Virus record (IMG/VR): IMGVR_UViG_3300030107_004538
Coordinates: 1-28,033 of that record
Origin: a virus
Direction: 5' to 3' (one strand)
DNA: 28,033 bases
In this document: positions 1 through 7,118 of the stretch, one piece after another
How the letters are laid out: every line of letters starts with the position of its first letter
Numbering within the stretch: the first letter of the stretch is position 1
The notes under the pieces: model-generated
What the model was told of the DNA's origin: nothing
What the model saw: the letters and a program-made list of their open reading frames with translations, nothing else
Databases searched by the model: none
Position numbers and translations under genes: made by a program

Positions 1-1
1 A

Positions 2-508
2 TCTGAAGATGACTATGTTCTTATAGAACAAATGACAGATAAATTAATGAGAGATTCTGATGCTAATACTTTAATAAGTAATGGAGATAAAGAACGTATT
101 ATTGCTTGGAATAATGAAGAATATGATGTAAATTGTAAAGGAATGCTTGATGTTTATAGAGAGGATTCTGGAATTATAGTAGATCTTAAAACTACACAAG
201 ACAGTTCATATAATGGATTTGCAAGCTCTGTAAGGAAGTTTAAGTACTATAAGCAAGCTGCATTCTATTTAGATGCTGTAAGAGCACAGGAATTCTATAT
301 TGTAGCAATAGAGAAAAGCCCTCCATTTAGTGTAAACATTATACAGATTGGAGATAATCTACTTGATAAGGGTAGAGAATTATATAATACAGATTTAGAA
401 GTATATAAATACTGTATTGATAATGATTATTGGCCAGGAGAAGGTTATGATTTTCTGGACAAAAATTCAGAACGAACTATTCACATAATGAATGACGATA
501 TATTATGA
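2..508 (+). CDS. PD-(D/E)XK exonuclease, RecE/Cas4-like (5' end cut off by window)
   Basis: The reading frame is open to the left edge, so the gene starts outside the window; the ATG at 32 is probably internal. The visible part has the core of a PD-(D/E)XK nuclease: a Glu in a helix (GDKER), the metal-binding Asp in KGMLDV, the catalytic strand DLKTT (Asp-x-Lys), and a downstream helix QAAFYLDA matching the Q-Y motif of RecB/RecE-type exonucleases. In phages such proteins are 5'-3' double-strand exonucleases that make single-stranded tails for annealing-type recombination, often beside a RecT, Erf or single-strand binding partner; the partner would lie upstream and is not visible. The next gene starts 4 bases before the stop (ATGA-type overlap), which points to one rightward operon. 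Family assignment is firm; the exact subfamily (RecE, lambda Exo or Cas4-like) is inference. Confidence 0.82.
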   Translation, partial: SEDDYVLIEQMTDKLMRDSDANTLISNGDKERIIAWNNEEYDVNCKGMLDVYREDSGIIVDLKTTQDSSYNGFASSVRKFKYYKQAAFYLDAVRAQEFYIVAIEKSPPFSVNIIQIGDNLLDKGRELYNTDLEVYKYCIDNDYWPGEGYDFLDKNSERTIHIMNDDIL

Positions 509-897
509 AAAACTCAGTAGTATTTGAAGGAGGTATTGATAAAGTTAGTACCTTAGCAGATGGTAGCTTACGTATTTATATAGGCACGCCTGAACTATCT
601 AACGAGACTATGGTTAATGTCTTTAGTTTAATTAAAAGACCAGGATACGTACTTGTATCTACTAATCCTCTTAATCAGGATCAGGTAGATGCGGTTGAAC
701 AAGCTACAGCTAATGCAGAATTTAATGAAAAAACTCCAAGCCAAAGACTAAGAGCTGTTATGTTTAAGCTTTGGGATAAAACACAGCCAAAACAAATTAA
801 TGGTGATTCTGGCGAAATGGAATATGTAGATTTTGACTTATTCTACAAAAGAAAAATGAATGAAATTATTAATCATTTAAAAACTAAATTAGACTAA
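505..897 (+). CDS. Conserved-looking phage protein, unknown function
   Basis: A 130-residue soluble protein whose start overlaps the stop of the exonuclease gene, so it is translationally coupled to it. The N-terminal half looks beta-rich (FEGGIDKVSTLADGSLRIYI). The C-terminal half has an amphipathic helix with TPSQRLRAVMFKLWDK, followed by an acidic/aromatic stretch (YVDFDLFYKRKMNEIINHLK). The second half resembles small proteins I associate with recombination and replication operons of phages, but I cannot name a family. Position next to a RecE-like nuclease suggests a role in DNA recombination or replication; this is context only. The stop codon TAA shares its last base with the ATG of the following 40-residue gene. 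Confidence 0.7.
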   Translation: MKNSVVFEGGIDKVSTLADGSLRIYIGTPELSNETMVNVFSLIKRPGYVLVSTNPLNQDQVDAVEQATANAEFNEKTPSQRLRAVMFKLWDKTQPKQINGDSGEMEYVDFDLFYKRKMNEIINHLKTKLD

Positions 898-1019
898 TGG
901 CAATAAAATCTTTTGTACATAGAGGAAATCCTCAAAAAAAACGCCCAGGCGTACATTCAAAGAATGCATCTAAAAATCAAAATGGATATAAAAAGAAATA
1001 TCGTGGGCAAGGAAGATAA
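897..1019 (+). CDS. Small basic protein, 40 residues
   Basis: The TAATG junction at 895-899 gives a start overlapping the previous stop by one base, and the frame runs 40 codons. The product is very basic and ends in KKKYRGQGR after a KKRPGVHSKNAS segment, with no hydrophobic stretch. Short Lys/Arg-rich proteins ending in a similar YRGQGR-like tail occur in phages of Bacteroidota as far as I remember, but I have no function for them. Charge and operon position suggest nucleic-acid binding (inference). The existence of this gene argues that the overlapping downstream frame does not start as early as its first ATG at 913. Confidence 0.65.
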   Translation: MAIKSFVHRGNPQKKRPGVHSKNASKNQNGYKKKYRGQGR

Positions 1020-1311
1020 ACATTCTAAATATTATTTTGAAGTAGACAGAAATGGGTGTGCTACTACTACTTCGTATAATGATAAAATACCATCTTATTA
1101 TGTTGGCAAGCATCATAAGTATCAAGCACGTAAAATAGTTGAAGACTTTGAACTAACCTATAATATAGGAACTGCGGTAACCTATCTTCTTCGTGCAGAA
1201 CGTAAGCACGATACGCCAATAGATTGTATTAAAAAAGCAATAGATCATTTACAATTTGAATTAGAAAGATTACAGCATGAAAGTAAAAAAAGTAAAAAGA
1301 AAGACATTTAA
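982..1311 (+). CDS. DUF3310 family protein (SaV-like)
   Basis: The central and C-terminal part matches the DUF3310 pattern: an IPSYYVGKHHKYQARKIVEDF segment comparable to the family's PSYY...YE.IDVIEDF, then NIGTAVTYLLRAERK (family: NLGNAVKYILRAGKK), then TPIDCIKKAIDHLQFELERL (family: DL.KA..YLEREI). This small helical family is frequent in phages; its biochemical role is unproven. The frame extends upstream to an ATG at 913, but that region overlaps the 40-residue basic gene and looks unlike the family, so I prefer ATG 982 (109 residues); GTG 1003 is also possible. The C-terminus is Lys-rich and overlaps the next gene's start at 1277. Confidence 0.75.
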   Translation: MDIKRNIVGKEDKHSKYYFEVDRNGCATTTSYNDKIPSYYVGKHHKYQARKIVEDFELTYNIGTAVTYLLRAERKHDTPIDCIKKAIDHLQFELERLQHESKKSKKKDI

Positions 1312-2134
1312 AATAAGACCTTCAGGCAGGTCTACAGATTTTATTAGTCCTAGTTTTGGTTATGGTTGTTTATATAACTGTTCTTATTGTTATATGAAAC
1401 GCCATAAATCTAGAGGACTGTCTGTAGCTACAAATACAGAAGATATATTAACTGAAATAAATAGTCATGCTGCTTTTGCAATAGTAGATAAGCCAAATCA
1501 AACACATAAAAAATATATTACATATGATATAAGTTGTAATGAAGATTTTGCTTTACACGCTAAATACCATGAGTGGGAAAAAATATTTACATTTTTTAAG
1601 AATCATCCTGTAGTTATGGCTAGTTTTGCAACAAAGTATGTAAATCCAGACTTAACTACATTTGATCCTCAAGGGAAAGTACGTATTAGATTTAGCCTTA
1701 TGCCACAACATAAGTCAGATCTACACGAGCCAAATACATCTAAAATTATTGATAGAATAAAAGCTATTGATGCATTTATAGATGCAGGCTATGATGTACA
1801 CGTCAACTATAGTCCTATCATAGTATATGATGGGTGGCTAAAAGACTATGAAGAAATCTTTGATATGATGAATACTTATGTAGAATATAAAGATCAAGTA
1901 TTAGCAGAATGTATATTTTTAACACATAACTTTGAAAAACATACTTTAAACTTAAAGAATCATCCACAAACAGAAGTAGATATATGGGTTCCAAATATAC
2001 AAGAAACTAAAATTTCACAATATGGATGTGAGAATGTTAGATATAATTACAAATTAAAACGTGAATATATTAATCAATTTAAACAATTGCATAATAAAAT
2101 AATACCTTGGAATAAAATAAGGTATATATTTTAA
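1277..2134 (+). CDS. Radical-SAM protein resembling spore photoproduct lyase
   Basis: A 285-residue protein with a CX3CX2C cluster at Cys31, Cys35 and Cys38 (GCLYNCSYCY), the iron-sulfur site of radical-SAM enzymes in the spacing used by spore photoproduct lyase (SPL) and related DNA-repair photolyase-like proteins. Other SPL-like features are the RIRFSLMPQ strand and the helix DRIKAIDAFIDAGYDVHVNYSPI, typical of the second half of the partial TIM barrel. Cys87 in DISCNED lies 49 residues after the cluster; B. subtilis SPL has its H-donor Cys about 44 residues after its cluster, so Cys87 is a candidate equivalent. The protein is shorter than SPL (about 340), mainly at the N-terminus. Role by homology: direct reversal of UV thymine lesions using S-adenosylmethionine; another radical-SAM activity cannot be excluded. 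It overlaps the DUF3310 gene by 35 bases. Confidence 0.8.
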   Translation: MKVKKVKRKTFKIRPSGRSTDFISPSFGYGCLYNCSYCYMKRHKSRGLSVATNTEDILTEINSHAAFAIVDKPNQTHKKYITYDISCNEDFALHAKYHEWEKIFTFFKNHPVVMASFATKYVNPDLTTFDPQGKVRIRFSLMPQHKSDLHEPNTSKIIDRIKAIDAFIDAGYDVHVNYSPIIVYDGWLKDYEEIFDMMNTYVEYKDQVLAECIFLTHNFEKHTLNLKNHPQTEVDIWVPNIQETKISQYGCENVRYNYKLKREYINQFKQLHNKIIPWNKIRYIF

Positions 2135-2144
2135 AATTAAAATT

Positions 2145-2243
2145 ATGAAATCAGAAAATCAATATAAAGATAGTGTGTTATTTTTTCTAATAGCAGCACT
2201 AGGAATATTTGCTCTTATATTAATATTAACATTTATAAATTAA
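2145..2243 (+). CDS. Single-pass membrane micro-protein, 32 residues
   Basis: A 32-codon frame fitted between the radical-SAM gene and the next small membrane gene, with an AT-rich leader of 10 bases. The first 10 residues are polar and charged (MKSENQYKDS); the rest is one uninterrupted hydrophobic helix (VLFFLIAALGIFALILIL) ending almost at the stop, so the C-terminus would sit just past the membrane. No family recognised. It is followed 4 bases later by another one-helix protein, so the two may act together in the inner membrane (inference). Confidence 0.5.
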   Translation: MKSENQYKDSVLFFLIAALGIFALILILTFIN

Positions 2244-2247
2244 AAAA

Positions 2248-2445
2248 ATGGAATATACAAATGTATTACAACCTATTATAATGATAGGAGTTTCTTTTGG
2301 AATTGGTCTTTTTTTAGGATCATTCTGGTCTTTTTGTATTATGTATAAAAAAGAAAAACAACTAGAAAAAGAATTAGATTCAAAGAATAGATTGCTAGAA
2401 TCTTATATGACTGTTTATGAAGACGATGGATATGAAGCATATTAA
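2248..2445 (+). CDS. Small membrane protein with coiled-coil tail
   Basis: A 65-residue protein with a single membrane helix near the N-terminus (about residues 9-32, glycine-containing: IIMIGVSFGIGLFLGSFW) followed by a Lys/Glu-rich helical stretch (KKEKQLEKELDSKNRLLESY) with heptad-like spacing. No family recognised. The topology, one TM followed by a cytoplasmic or periplasmic coiled coil, is seen in phage spanins and membrane-associated regulators, but position in a DNA-metabolism operon does not favour a lysis role. Confidence 0.6.
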   Translation: MEYTNVLQPIIMIGVSFGIGLFLGSFWSFCIMYKKEKQLEKELDSKNRLLESYMTVYEDDGYEAY

Positions 2446-2602
2446 AAAGAAAATCAAGAGGTTAAAACACTTGCTTGGATTTCATAATAAAAAGTGTAAA
2501 AGACGATTTTTCACAGAGAAAAATACTTATATTTGTCTTATAACTGGTAATAAATTTAAAAGAAAAAATTATGAGCTATTTAGAATTTTTAAAAAGAAGT
2601 AA
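2432..2602 (+). CDS. Small basic protein, unknown
   Basis: A strongly basic product of about 56 residues (start ATG 2432; an in-frame ATG at 2417 would add five residues and a longer overlap). It overlaps the preceding gene by 14 bases. It has two cysteines spaced 17 apart (KKCKRR and TYICLITG) and otherwise reads as a Lys/Arg-rich helix followed by a short beta-like segment. No family recognised; nucleic-acid binding is a guess from charge. Confidence 0.5.
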   Translation: MKHIKKKIKRLKHLLGFHNKKCKRRFFTEKNTYICLITGNKFKRKNYELFRIFKKK

Positions 2603-2789
2603 AAACCATACAGATACACGTTGGATAGTAAAATATAACACGAAAGGATTTGTTAGAGAAGTAAAACAAATTTATAAACCTTCGGAATATTATGCCGCAA
2701 ATAAACACAAAGGAGATAATGCTAGACCTTTGCATAATAAAAATGTTCTAATTAAAATTTTAGAAAGTGACAAGTCGAGAAGAGCTTAG
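2571..2789 (+). CDS. Small basic protein, unknown
   Basis: A 72-residue soluble protein starting MSYLEFLKRSKNH, overlapping the previous gene by 32 bases. It is rich in Lys, Arg, Tyr and Asn and contains VKYNTKGFVREVKQIYKPSEYY, with no hydrophobic segment. I recognise no family. The codon use and base composition match its neighbours, and the ends overlap neighbouring frames in the usual phage style, so it is likely real. Confidence 0.5.
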   Translation: MSYLEFLKRSKNHTDTRWIVKYNTKGFVREVKQIYKPSEYYAANKHKGDNARPLHNKNVLIKILESDKSRRA

Positions 2790-2877
2790 ATATTGGACAA
2801 AATACAAGCGTTACTTAGCTAAACTTATTAAGCAAGTAGACAAGCGTATAAGTAAGTTAAATAAATTAGTAAAATGA
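2767..2877 (+). CDS. 36-residue basic helical protein with GTG start
   Basis: A frame of 36 codons starting at GTG 2767, preceded in frame by a TAG at 2761, so GTG is the only common start available. It overlaps the previous gene by 23 bases and is the last rightward gene. The product (MTSREELRYWTKYKRYLAKL, then IKQVDKRISKLNKLVK) is a highly charged amphipathic helix with leucine/isoleucine spacing of 3-4, compatible with a coiled coil. Evidence is only composition, helix pattern and operon fit; it could be a chance frame. Confidence 0.4.
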   Translation: MTSREELRYWTKYKRYLAKLIKQVDKRISKLNKLVK

Positions 2878-2886
2878 ATATAGTTG

Positions 2887-4179
2887 TTATTTGGCCGTCA
2901 GCTCTACGTTGTAATTAAGAATTCCTTGTAGTCCGTTTTGCCTGCTATATATAAAAGCTTGAGCTTTCTTTATATTTCCTATAAACCCTTTACTATCGTG
3001 CCAGTAATCAGTTGCAGACATAGATGATAAGTTTCTAACGGTTATTCCGTTAAGCTCTTCTATGGCCTGTAACTTTGTGGCTTTGTTAGTATGATAATGA
3101 CCTCTGTGTACTTCAACAAAATCTACATCACTCCACATATTTTTAAATCTTTGAGAAATAATACCTGGAAGATCATTAGTTTTAGGGCCGTCTCCATGAT
3201 CAGAAATAATTAAATTATTACCATAGGGTATAGCTTTCATTAAACAATCACTATTATCAACCTTAACATTTTTATTGTTTTCGTAATAAAGTTGTAAAGT
3301 ATCTCCTAAATGCATAACAGATTCTCTATCGTGATTTCCTGGAATTACCATAACATGTGTATCTGCTACTTCAGATAATATATCTATAGCTTTTATCATA
3401 AGTTTTCTAGCAGCTCTATACATATCTATATGATAATCTGAATTAAATTGAGGCGTTCCTCTTGTGGTAGAAGGAATGGGCCAGTCTTTGTCTGAGTTTA
3501 ATAAATCGTGTCCTACAATAAAAAGTACCTTATCTATATAAAACCCTTGAGCTCTATACAATAAATGGTCTATGGCGCTTAAAAGACGTTTTTCGGCTAT
3601 ATCTATACTATATTCATCTCCTTTAATACCTATTTTACCTATATGTAAATCAAATGCAGATATTTCTAATAGATGTAAATCTTTTCTATCAGTAGGTCTT
3701 TTTCTTTTAATTTTTGAAACCTTTGGTGATAAATTACGTAAGTCTTCTATAAGTTGTTCTTTAATTTGTTTTAAGTTAAGTTCTGGCTTAATTCTTTTCA
3801 ACCACGCTTTAGTTCTAAACATAGTTATAGTAATAGGTTTTCTTTCTTTATCAAATCCTGTTACTTCATAGGTACCAATATCATATTTTTCTACTTCCCA
3901 TTCATTTTGATCTACACTACACGCTTCTAATAAATCATCTAACGATTTAACTCTGACACAATTCTCTGCTGTGACGACAGCATTGTTTTTAGTTTCTTGG
4001 AAATTTAATACTTCTTTTTCTCCAGGCTCTACATCTGGATTTTGCTTTCTTAAGTTTCGGGCAACAGTTCTAATTTGCTCGTAATTAGTTCCAAATTTTT
4101 TGGCTGTATCTGCGTATTTACTACGCATTAAGTGAGGGTTTTCTAAAAGATATTCTCTAATTTGATCATTCAAAGACAT
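2887..4179 (-). CDS. Calcineurin-like metallophosphoesterase with N-terminal helix-turn-helix
   Basis: A 430-residue protein. Residues 1-50 look like a small DNA-binding domain (IREYLLENPHLMRSKYADTA, then KKFGTNYEQIRTVARNLRK, an HTH-like pattern). From about residue 175 the metallophosphoesterase motifs follow in order: DLHIG (D-x-H), GHDLLNSD (the GD..D position, with His replacing the usual acidic partner order), GNHD at about 280, DHGDG, and GHYH at about 359. These residues bind two metal ions and cleave phosphodiesters. Phages carry many such enzymes with HTH-like extensions, acting as DNA nucleases or phosphatases; the substrate here is unknown. It is the last gene of the leftward block and converges with the rightward operon. 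The small gap upstream (15 bases) suggests co-transcription with the structural genes. Confidence 0.85.
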   Translation of the reverse strand: MSLNDQIREYLLENPHLMRSKYADTAKKFGTNYEQIRTVARNLRKQNPDVEPGEKEVLNFQETKNNAVVTAENCVRVKSLDDLLEACSVDQNEWEVEKYDIGTYEVTGFDKERKPITITMFRTKAWLKRIKPELNLKQIKEQLIEDLRNLSPKVSKIKRKRPTDRKDLHLLEISAFDLHIGKIGIKGDEYSIDIAEKRLLSAIDHLLYRAQGFYIDKVLFIVGHDLLNSDKDWPIPSTTRGTPQFNSDYHIDMYRAARKLMIKAIDILSEVADTHVMVIPGNHDRESVMHLGDTLQLYYENNKNVKVDNSDCLMKAIPYGNNLIISDHGDGPKTNDLPGIISQRFKNMWSDVDFVEVHRGHYHTNKATKLQAIEELNGITVRNLSSMSATDYWHDSKGFIGNIKKAQAFIYSRQNGLQGILNYNVELTAK

Positions 4180-4194
4180 ATTATAAATTGTTAA

Positions 4195-4437
4195 TTATTC
4201 TTCTATTCCGTAGCCATGTTGGCTTTTGAGTGATAAATTTATAGGTTTTAAAGTGTGTTTTTTACGATTACCTATTAACTTCTTAACTACTTTATTAACA
4301 ATTTTTTCGTCTGAAAATATACTTTCTTTATCTATTCCTTTAACTACAACATCATTTATAGTATGTTTATATTTTCTACTATCTTGAAATGTCCAATCTG
4401 ATAACCAAATAGGAATATTGTATTTACTTTTAGGCAT
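4195..4437 (-). CDS. Small protein, unknown
   Basis: An 80-residue soluble protein: MPKSKYNIPIWLSDWTFQDS at the N-terminus, then a Lys-rich helical middle (IFSDEKIVNKVVKKLIGNRKK), ending HGYGIEE. No family recognised. It sits two bases after a virion-type gene and 15 bases before the phosphoesterase, so it belongs to the same leftward operon. Confidence 0.55.
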   Translation of the reverse strand: MPKSKYNIPIWLSDWTFQDSRKYKHTINDVVVKGIDKESIFSDEKIVNKVVKKLIGNRKKHTLKPINLSLKSQHGYGIEE

Positions 4438-4439
4438 TT

Positions 4440-5228
4440 TTACTTACCTGATTCTGATAACAAGTATCCTTCCATTGTTGACTTTACTCCCATTGTTGCG
4501 CCTACTGTAATAGCTATCATTTTTACATCTACTTTTGATGGTATTAAAATAGGATGCATAAATGTTGTTTGTGGCGCATCAATATTTAAATATGAAGATC
4601 CTACGTTTCTATACAATTCATAAAGAATCCCAGTCTCTCCAATATTAATAGAATAATTTACTGCACTAGTTGATGTTACAGCTGATATATCTGTTGGATT
4701 TACTTCAACCTTTTCTATATATAAAGATTTACCTCTAGGCACTGTATAAATTGAGCTTAATATAGCGTTTTGTGTTGCGGTAATATATGCATATGTTCCT
4801 GACGCACTTGATCCATTCCAGTATTGTAAACTTATATTACCTGCATTATTTAATCCTGTTCCTGTACTTACTACTCTACATTCGTTTATTCTGAAATAAC
4901 TATTTACAAGATGAACTCCAGTAGTTCCTTTTAAAAAAACTACTTCTTCTATTTCGTTATATTCAGTATCTAATCCTTTAATATAAACACTTCTAGCTCC
5001 TGTGCTATTAAAGGTTGTATTATCAACATTTAAAGGATCGTTACTCCCATAGTCTGCAGCATCACTACTTACTATATAGTTAACTGGTGTAGTGGTAAGT
5101 GGAAACGTATAAGTTCCTCCTTTTGTCCAAACGTCTTCTGGATCACTTGATGTAGTGATAGCGCTATTATATCCTAATCTATAAAAAGGTTCTTTACCTT
5201 CATCGGTTATATATGATCTATATACCAT
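4440..5228 (-). CDS. Probable virion structural protein
   Basis: A 262-residue Thr/Ser/Asn/Gly-rich protein with alternating hydrophobic residues, almost no Cys, and no signal peptide. Segments such as VDNTTFNSTGARSVYIKGLD and NAILSSIYTVPRGKSLYIEK are typical of beta-sandwich virion proteins in marine podoviruses and siphoviruses, where the pattern 'IYTVPAGKTLYI' recurs. Likely a head, connector or tail surface component; the exact part cannot be told. It follows the DUF5675 gene by one base. Confidence 0.6.
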   Translation of the reverse strand: MVYRSYITDEGKEPFYRLGYNSAITTSSDPEDVWTKGGTYTFPLTTTPVNYIVSSDAADYGSNDPLNVDNTTFNSTGARSVYIKGLDTEYNEIEEVVFLKGTTGVHLVNSYFRINECRVVSTGTGLNNAGNISLQYWNGSSASGTYAYITATQNAILSSIYTVPRGKSLYIEKVEVNPTDISAVTSTSAVNYSINIGETGILYELYRNVGSSYLNIDAPQTTFMHPILIPSKVDVKMIAITVGATMGVKSTMEGYLLSESGK

Positions 5229-5229
5229 T

Positions 5230-5700
5230 TTAAGAATCTAGATCTATATATTCTATTGTTACTTCTTTTCCTTTTTCTAATTCTTCTGCAATTACAGGAT
5301 ACATACGTTTGTAAGCATTTGTAGACTTTCCTACAAACCCATCTTTAACAATAATATTATTTTCTTGAGAATCTCCTACAAGCAAACATCCTGCAGTATG
5401 CTCATCAGTATTACCTGTATGAATTAGAATAAACTCAAAGTTTGGAACATTTGTAACGTGTAACATACCTCTATGCCATGCCCCATATTTTGCTTTATAT
5501 CTAGAATGAAAACCTCCTTCTTTTCTTAATGCTAGCTTATATTTACCAGCAGGAACTCTAGTTTCTCCTCTAACTTTTTCTTCTCTTTTCTCATCTTCTA
5601 AGGTATAACATATAAATTTAATACCGTATTCATTTTCCTTAAAAAGCAAACCAGAAGTGCTATCTTTTTGACTGCTAAATCTTATTACTTTTAATTTCAT
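5230..5700 (-). CDS. DUF5675 family protein, possible peptidoglycan-active enzyme
   Basis: A 156-residue protein with the DUF5675 layout: N-terminal strands (LKVIRFSSQKDSTSGLLF), a CYTLEDEKRE motif, GETRVPAGKYKLAL, a central NVPNFEFILIHTGNTDEHTA with invariant His-Thr-Gly-Asn, and GCLLVG containing a conserved Cys. The His...Gly-Cys arrangement is reminiscent of the YkuD L,D-transpeptidase active site (HGT...GC). DUF5675 genes sit in lysis or structural regions of many Bacteroidota phages and prophages; a role in cell-wall cleavage has been suggested but I know of no firm proof. Its one-base overlap with the upstream paralog places it in the late operon, three genes after the holin-like gene's cluster. 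Confidence 0.75.
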   Translation of the reverse strand: MKLKVIRFSSQKDSTSGLLFKENEYGIKFICYTLEDEKREEKVRGETRVPAGKYKLALRKEGGFHSRYKAKYGAWHRGMLHVTNVPNFEFILIHTGNTDEHTAGCLLVGDSQENNIIVKDGFVGKSTNAYKRMYPVIAEELEKGKEVTIEYIDLDS

Positions 5701-6158
5701 TATTTAATTGCTATAAATATTTCTACGTCTACATTATTACTTGTAGTTGGTCTAGCTTGAATATTACTCAAATCTAACATTGTTCCAAAACTTGGAGAAG
5801 TATCTGCTTCTGCTAACATAACATCGTCACAATCTGATAAAATATGAGAATGCCCTGCTGCTAAAGTAACTTGATATAAGGTTGTGGTTCCTACAACTGC
5901 AAGTTCTATAGCATTTGAAGAGTCTAAATTAGTAACTCTTATATATATAATATTCTCTGTATCTAAATAAGGTACAACGTTCTCGCCAGCTGCAGGATTA
6001 GAAGCAAAAATAGCTAATGCTGTTGTGGTGCTATGCACACATGTTACGTTCCTTTTATAAATATCACCTACATCAGCGACAGAGGCTGAGTTTATTGAGC
6101 CATAATCACACCCATTTAAGATTACTGATTCTTGTAATGTAACGGTAAGTGTTGCCAT
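5700..6158 (-). CDS. Virion-type protein, tandem paralog 3 of 3
   Basis: A 152-residue beta-rich, Thr/Ala/Ser-rich protein, third in translation order of three adjacent paralogs. Shared landmarks are MATLTVTLQE at the start, KRNVTC near residue 35, YIRVTNLDSSNA near 75, LYQVTLAAGHSH near 95, and AEADTSPSFGTM near 115. It is closest to the middle copy; a 23-base DNA stretch encoding the VTLAAG region is the same in both. Proteins with this layout occur among marine phage structural genes, possibly as capsid decoration or tail-surface units; no specific function is proven. Confidence 0.65.
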   Translation of the reverse strand: MATLTVTLQESVILNGCDYGSINSASVADVGDIYKRNVTCVHSTTTALAIFASNPAAGENVVPYLDTENIIYIRVTNLDSSNAIELAVVGTTTLYQVTLAAGHSHILSDCDDVMLAEADTSPSFGTMLDLSNIQARPTTSNNVDVEIFIAIK

Positions 6159-6170
6159 ATATTAAAAGTA

Positions 6171-6617
6171 TTATGCGCTAGCGGTAAACACTTCAAGACT
6201 AACAGCATTACCACCAGGATTACATTGTATGCTTGCTATATCTGCCATTGTGCCAAATGAAGGACTTGTGTCTGCCTCTGCTAACATTAAGTCATCTGGA
6301 GATCCTAAAACATGACTATGACCAGCAGCTAAAGTAACTTGATATAAGGTAGCTGCCCCAACCATTGCTAATTCTACAGCATTTGTGCTATCTAAATTTG
6401 TTATTCTTATATATTTACAATCACCTACATCTACTGCACCAGCAGCTCCATGTACTGTAGCATTAAAAACAAGTACAGTAGTTGTCTGACTAGCTGTACA
6501 AGTTACAATCCTTTTTGAAACCTCGTCTATAGATGCAATTGAAAGTGTGTTTGTCCCACCAATCGCAGCACCATTTAATGTTAATTCTTCTGTTAATGTT
6601 ACTGTAAGTGTTGCCAT
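6171..6617 (-). CDS. Virion-type protein, tandem paralog 2 of 3
   Basis: A 148-residue paralog of its two neighbours, with MATLTVTLTE, KRIVTC, YIRITNLDSTNA, LYQVTLAAGHSH and AEADTSPSFGTM. It has fewer charged residues in the middle and an Ala/Gly-rich loop (VHGAAGAVDVG) where the other copies differ, so variation is concentrated in predicted loops. Same expected role as the flanking copies: small beta-sandwich particle protein (inference). Confidence 0.65.
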   Translation of the reverse strand: MATLTVTLTEELTLNGAAIGGTNTLSIASIDEVSKRIVTCTASQTTTVLVFNATVHGAAGAVDVGDCKYIRITNLDSTNAVELAMVGAATLYQVTLAAGHSHVLGSPDDLMLAEADTSPSFGTMADIASIQCNPGGNAVSLEVFTASA

Positions 6618-6648
6618 ATTTATTTATTTTTTAAAATATTATTCTTTA

Positions 6649-7116
6649 TTATGTAGCTGCTACAAAAACTTCAACTTTAATATTTTCCGATAATGGATCT
6701 ACTAATAAACTTTCTAAATCAGTTAAAGAAGTTACTATAGTTGCGTTTGCATCAGATACTGCAATACCATCATGAATCACATGTAAAATAAAGCTTTCTC
6801 CTGCTTGAAGAAGATGAGATGCTGACATATTAGCTGTACCTCCCTCACCTCCTGCTATTTGTAAAGAAAGATTACATGGATTAGAAGATTCTAAATTTGT
6901 CACTCTAATGTATTTAACATTTTCTAAATCTATAGCGCCATCTGAAGTATTTGTACCTGCCTGAAAAGTAGCAATAGTACAGTCAGTATCATCTACACAT
7001 GTAACAATTCTTTTAAATACATGATTTATACCTGTAATTTCCTTTGTTATAGTTCCTCCTTGTTGTGAATTATTTAAAACAAGATCTTCTTGTAGGGTAA
7101 CAGTTAATGTTGCCAT
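6649..7116 (-). CDS. Virion-type protein, tandem paralog 1 of 3 (most divergent)
   Basis: A 155-residue paralog that keeps the frame-work residues MATLTVTLQE, KRIVTC and YIRVTNLESSN but replaces LYQVTLAAGHSH by a longer NMSASHLLQAGESFILHV segment and lacks the AEADTSPSFGTM block. It therefore separated earlier than the other two. It starts 2 bases after the preceding gene, while 31 AT-rich bases without a clear promoter separate it from the next copy. Confidence 0.6.
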   Translation of the reverse strand: MATLTVTLQEDLVLNNSQQGGTITKEITGINHVFKRIVTCVDDTDCTIATFQAGTNTSDGAIDLENVKYIRVTNLESSNPCNLSLQIAGGEGGTANMSASHLLQAGESFILHVIHDGIAVSDANATIVTSLTDLESLLVDPLSENIKVEVFVAAT

Positions 7117-7118
7117 TC

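Noticed and set aside
3572-3871. Rightward frame of 99 codons opposite the phosphoesterase
   Set aside because: Shadow of the conserved leftward gene, with no family match and no start context.
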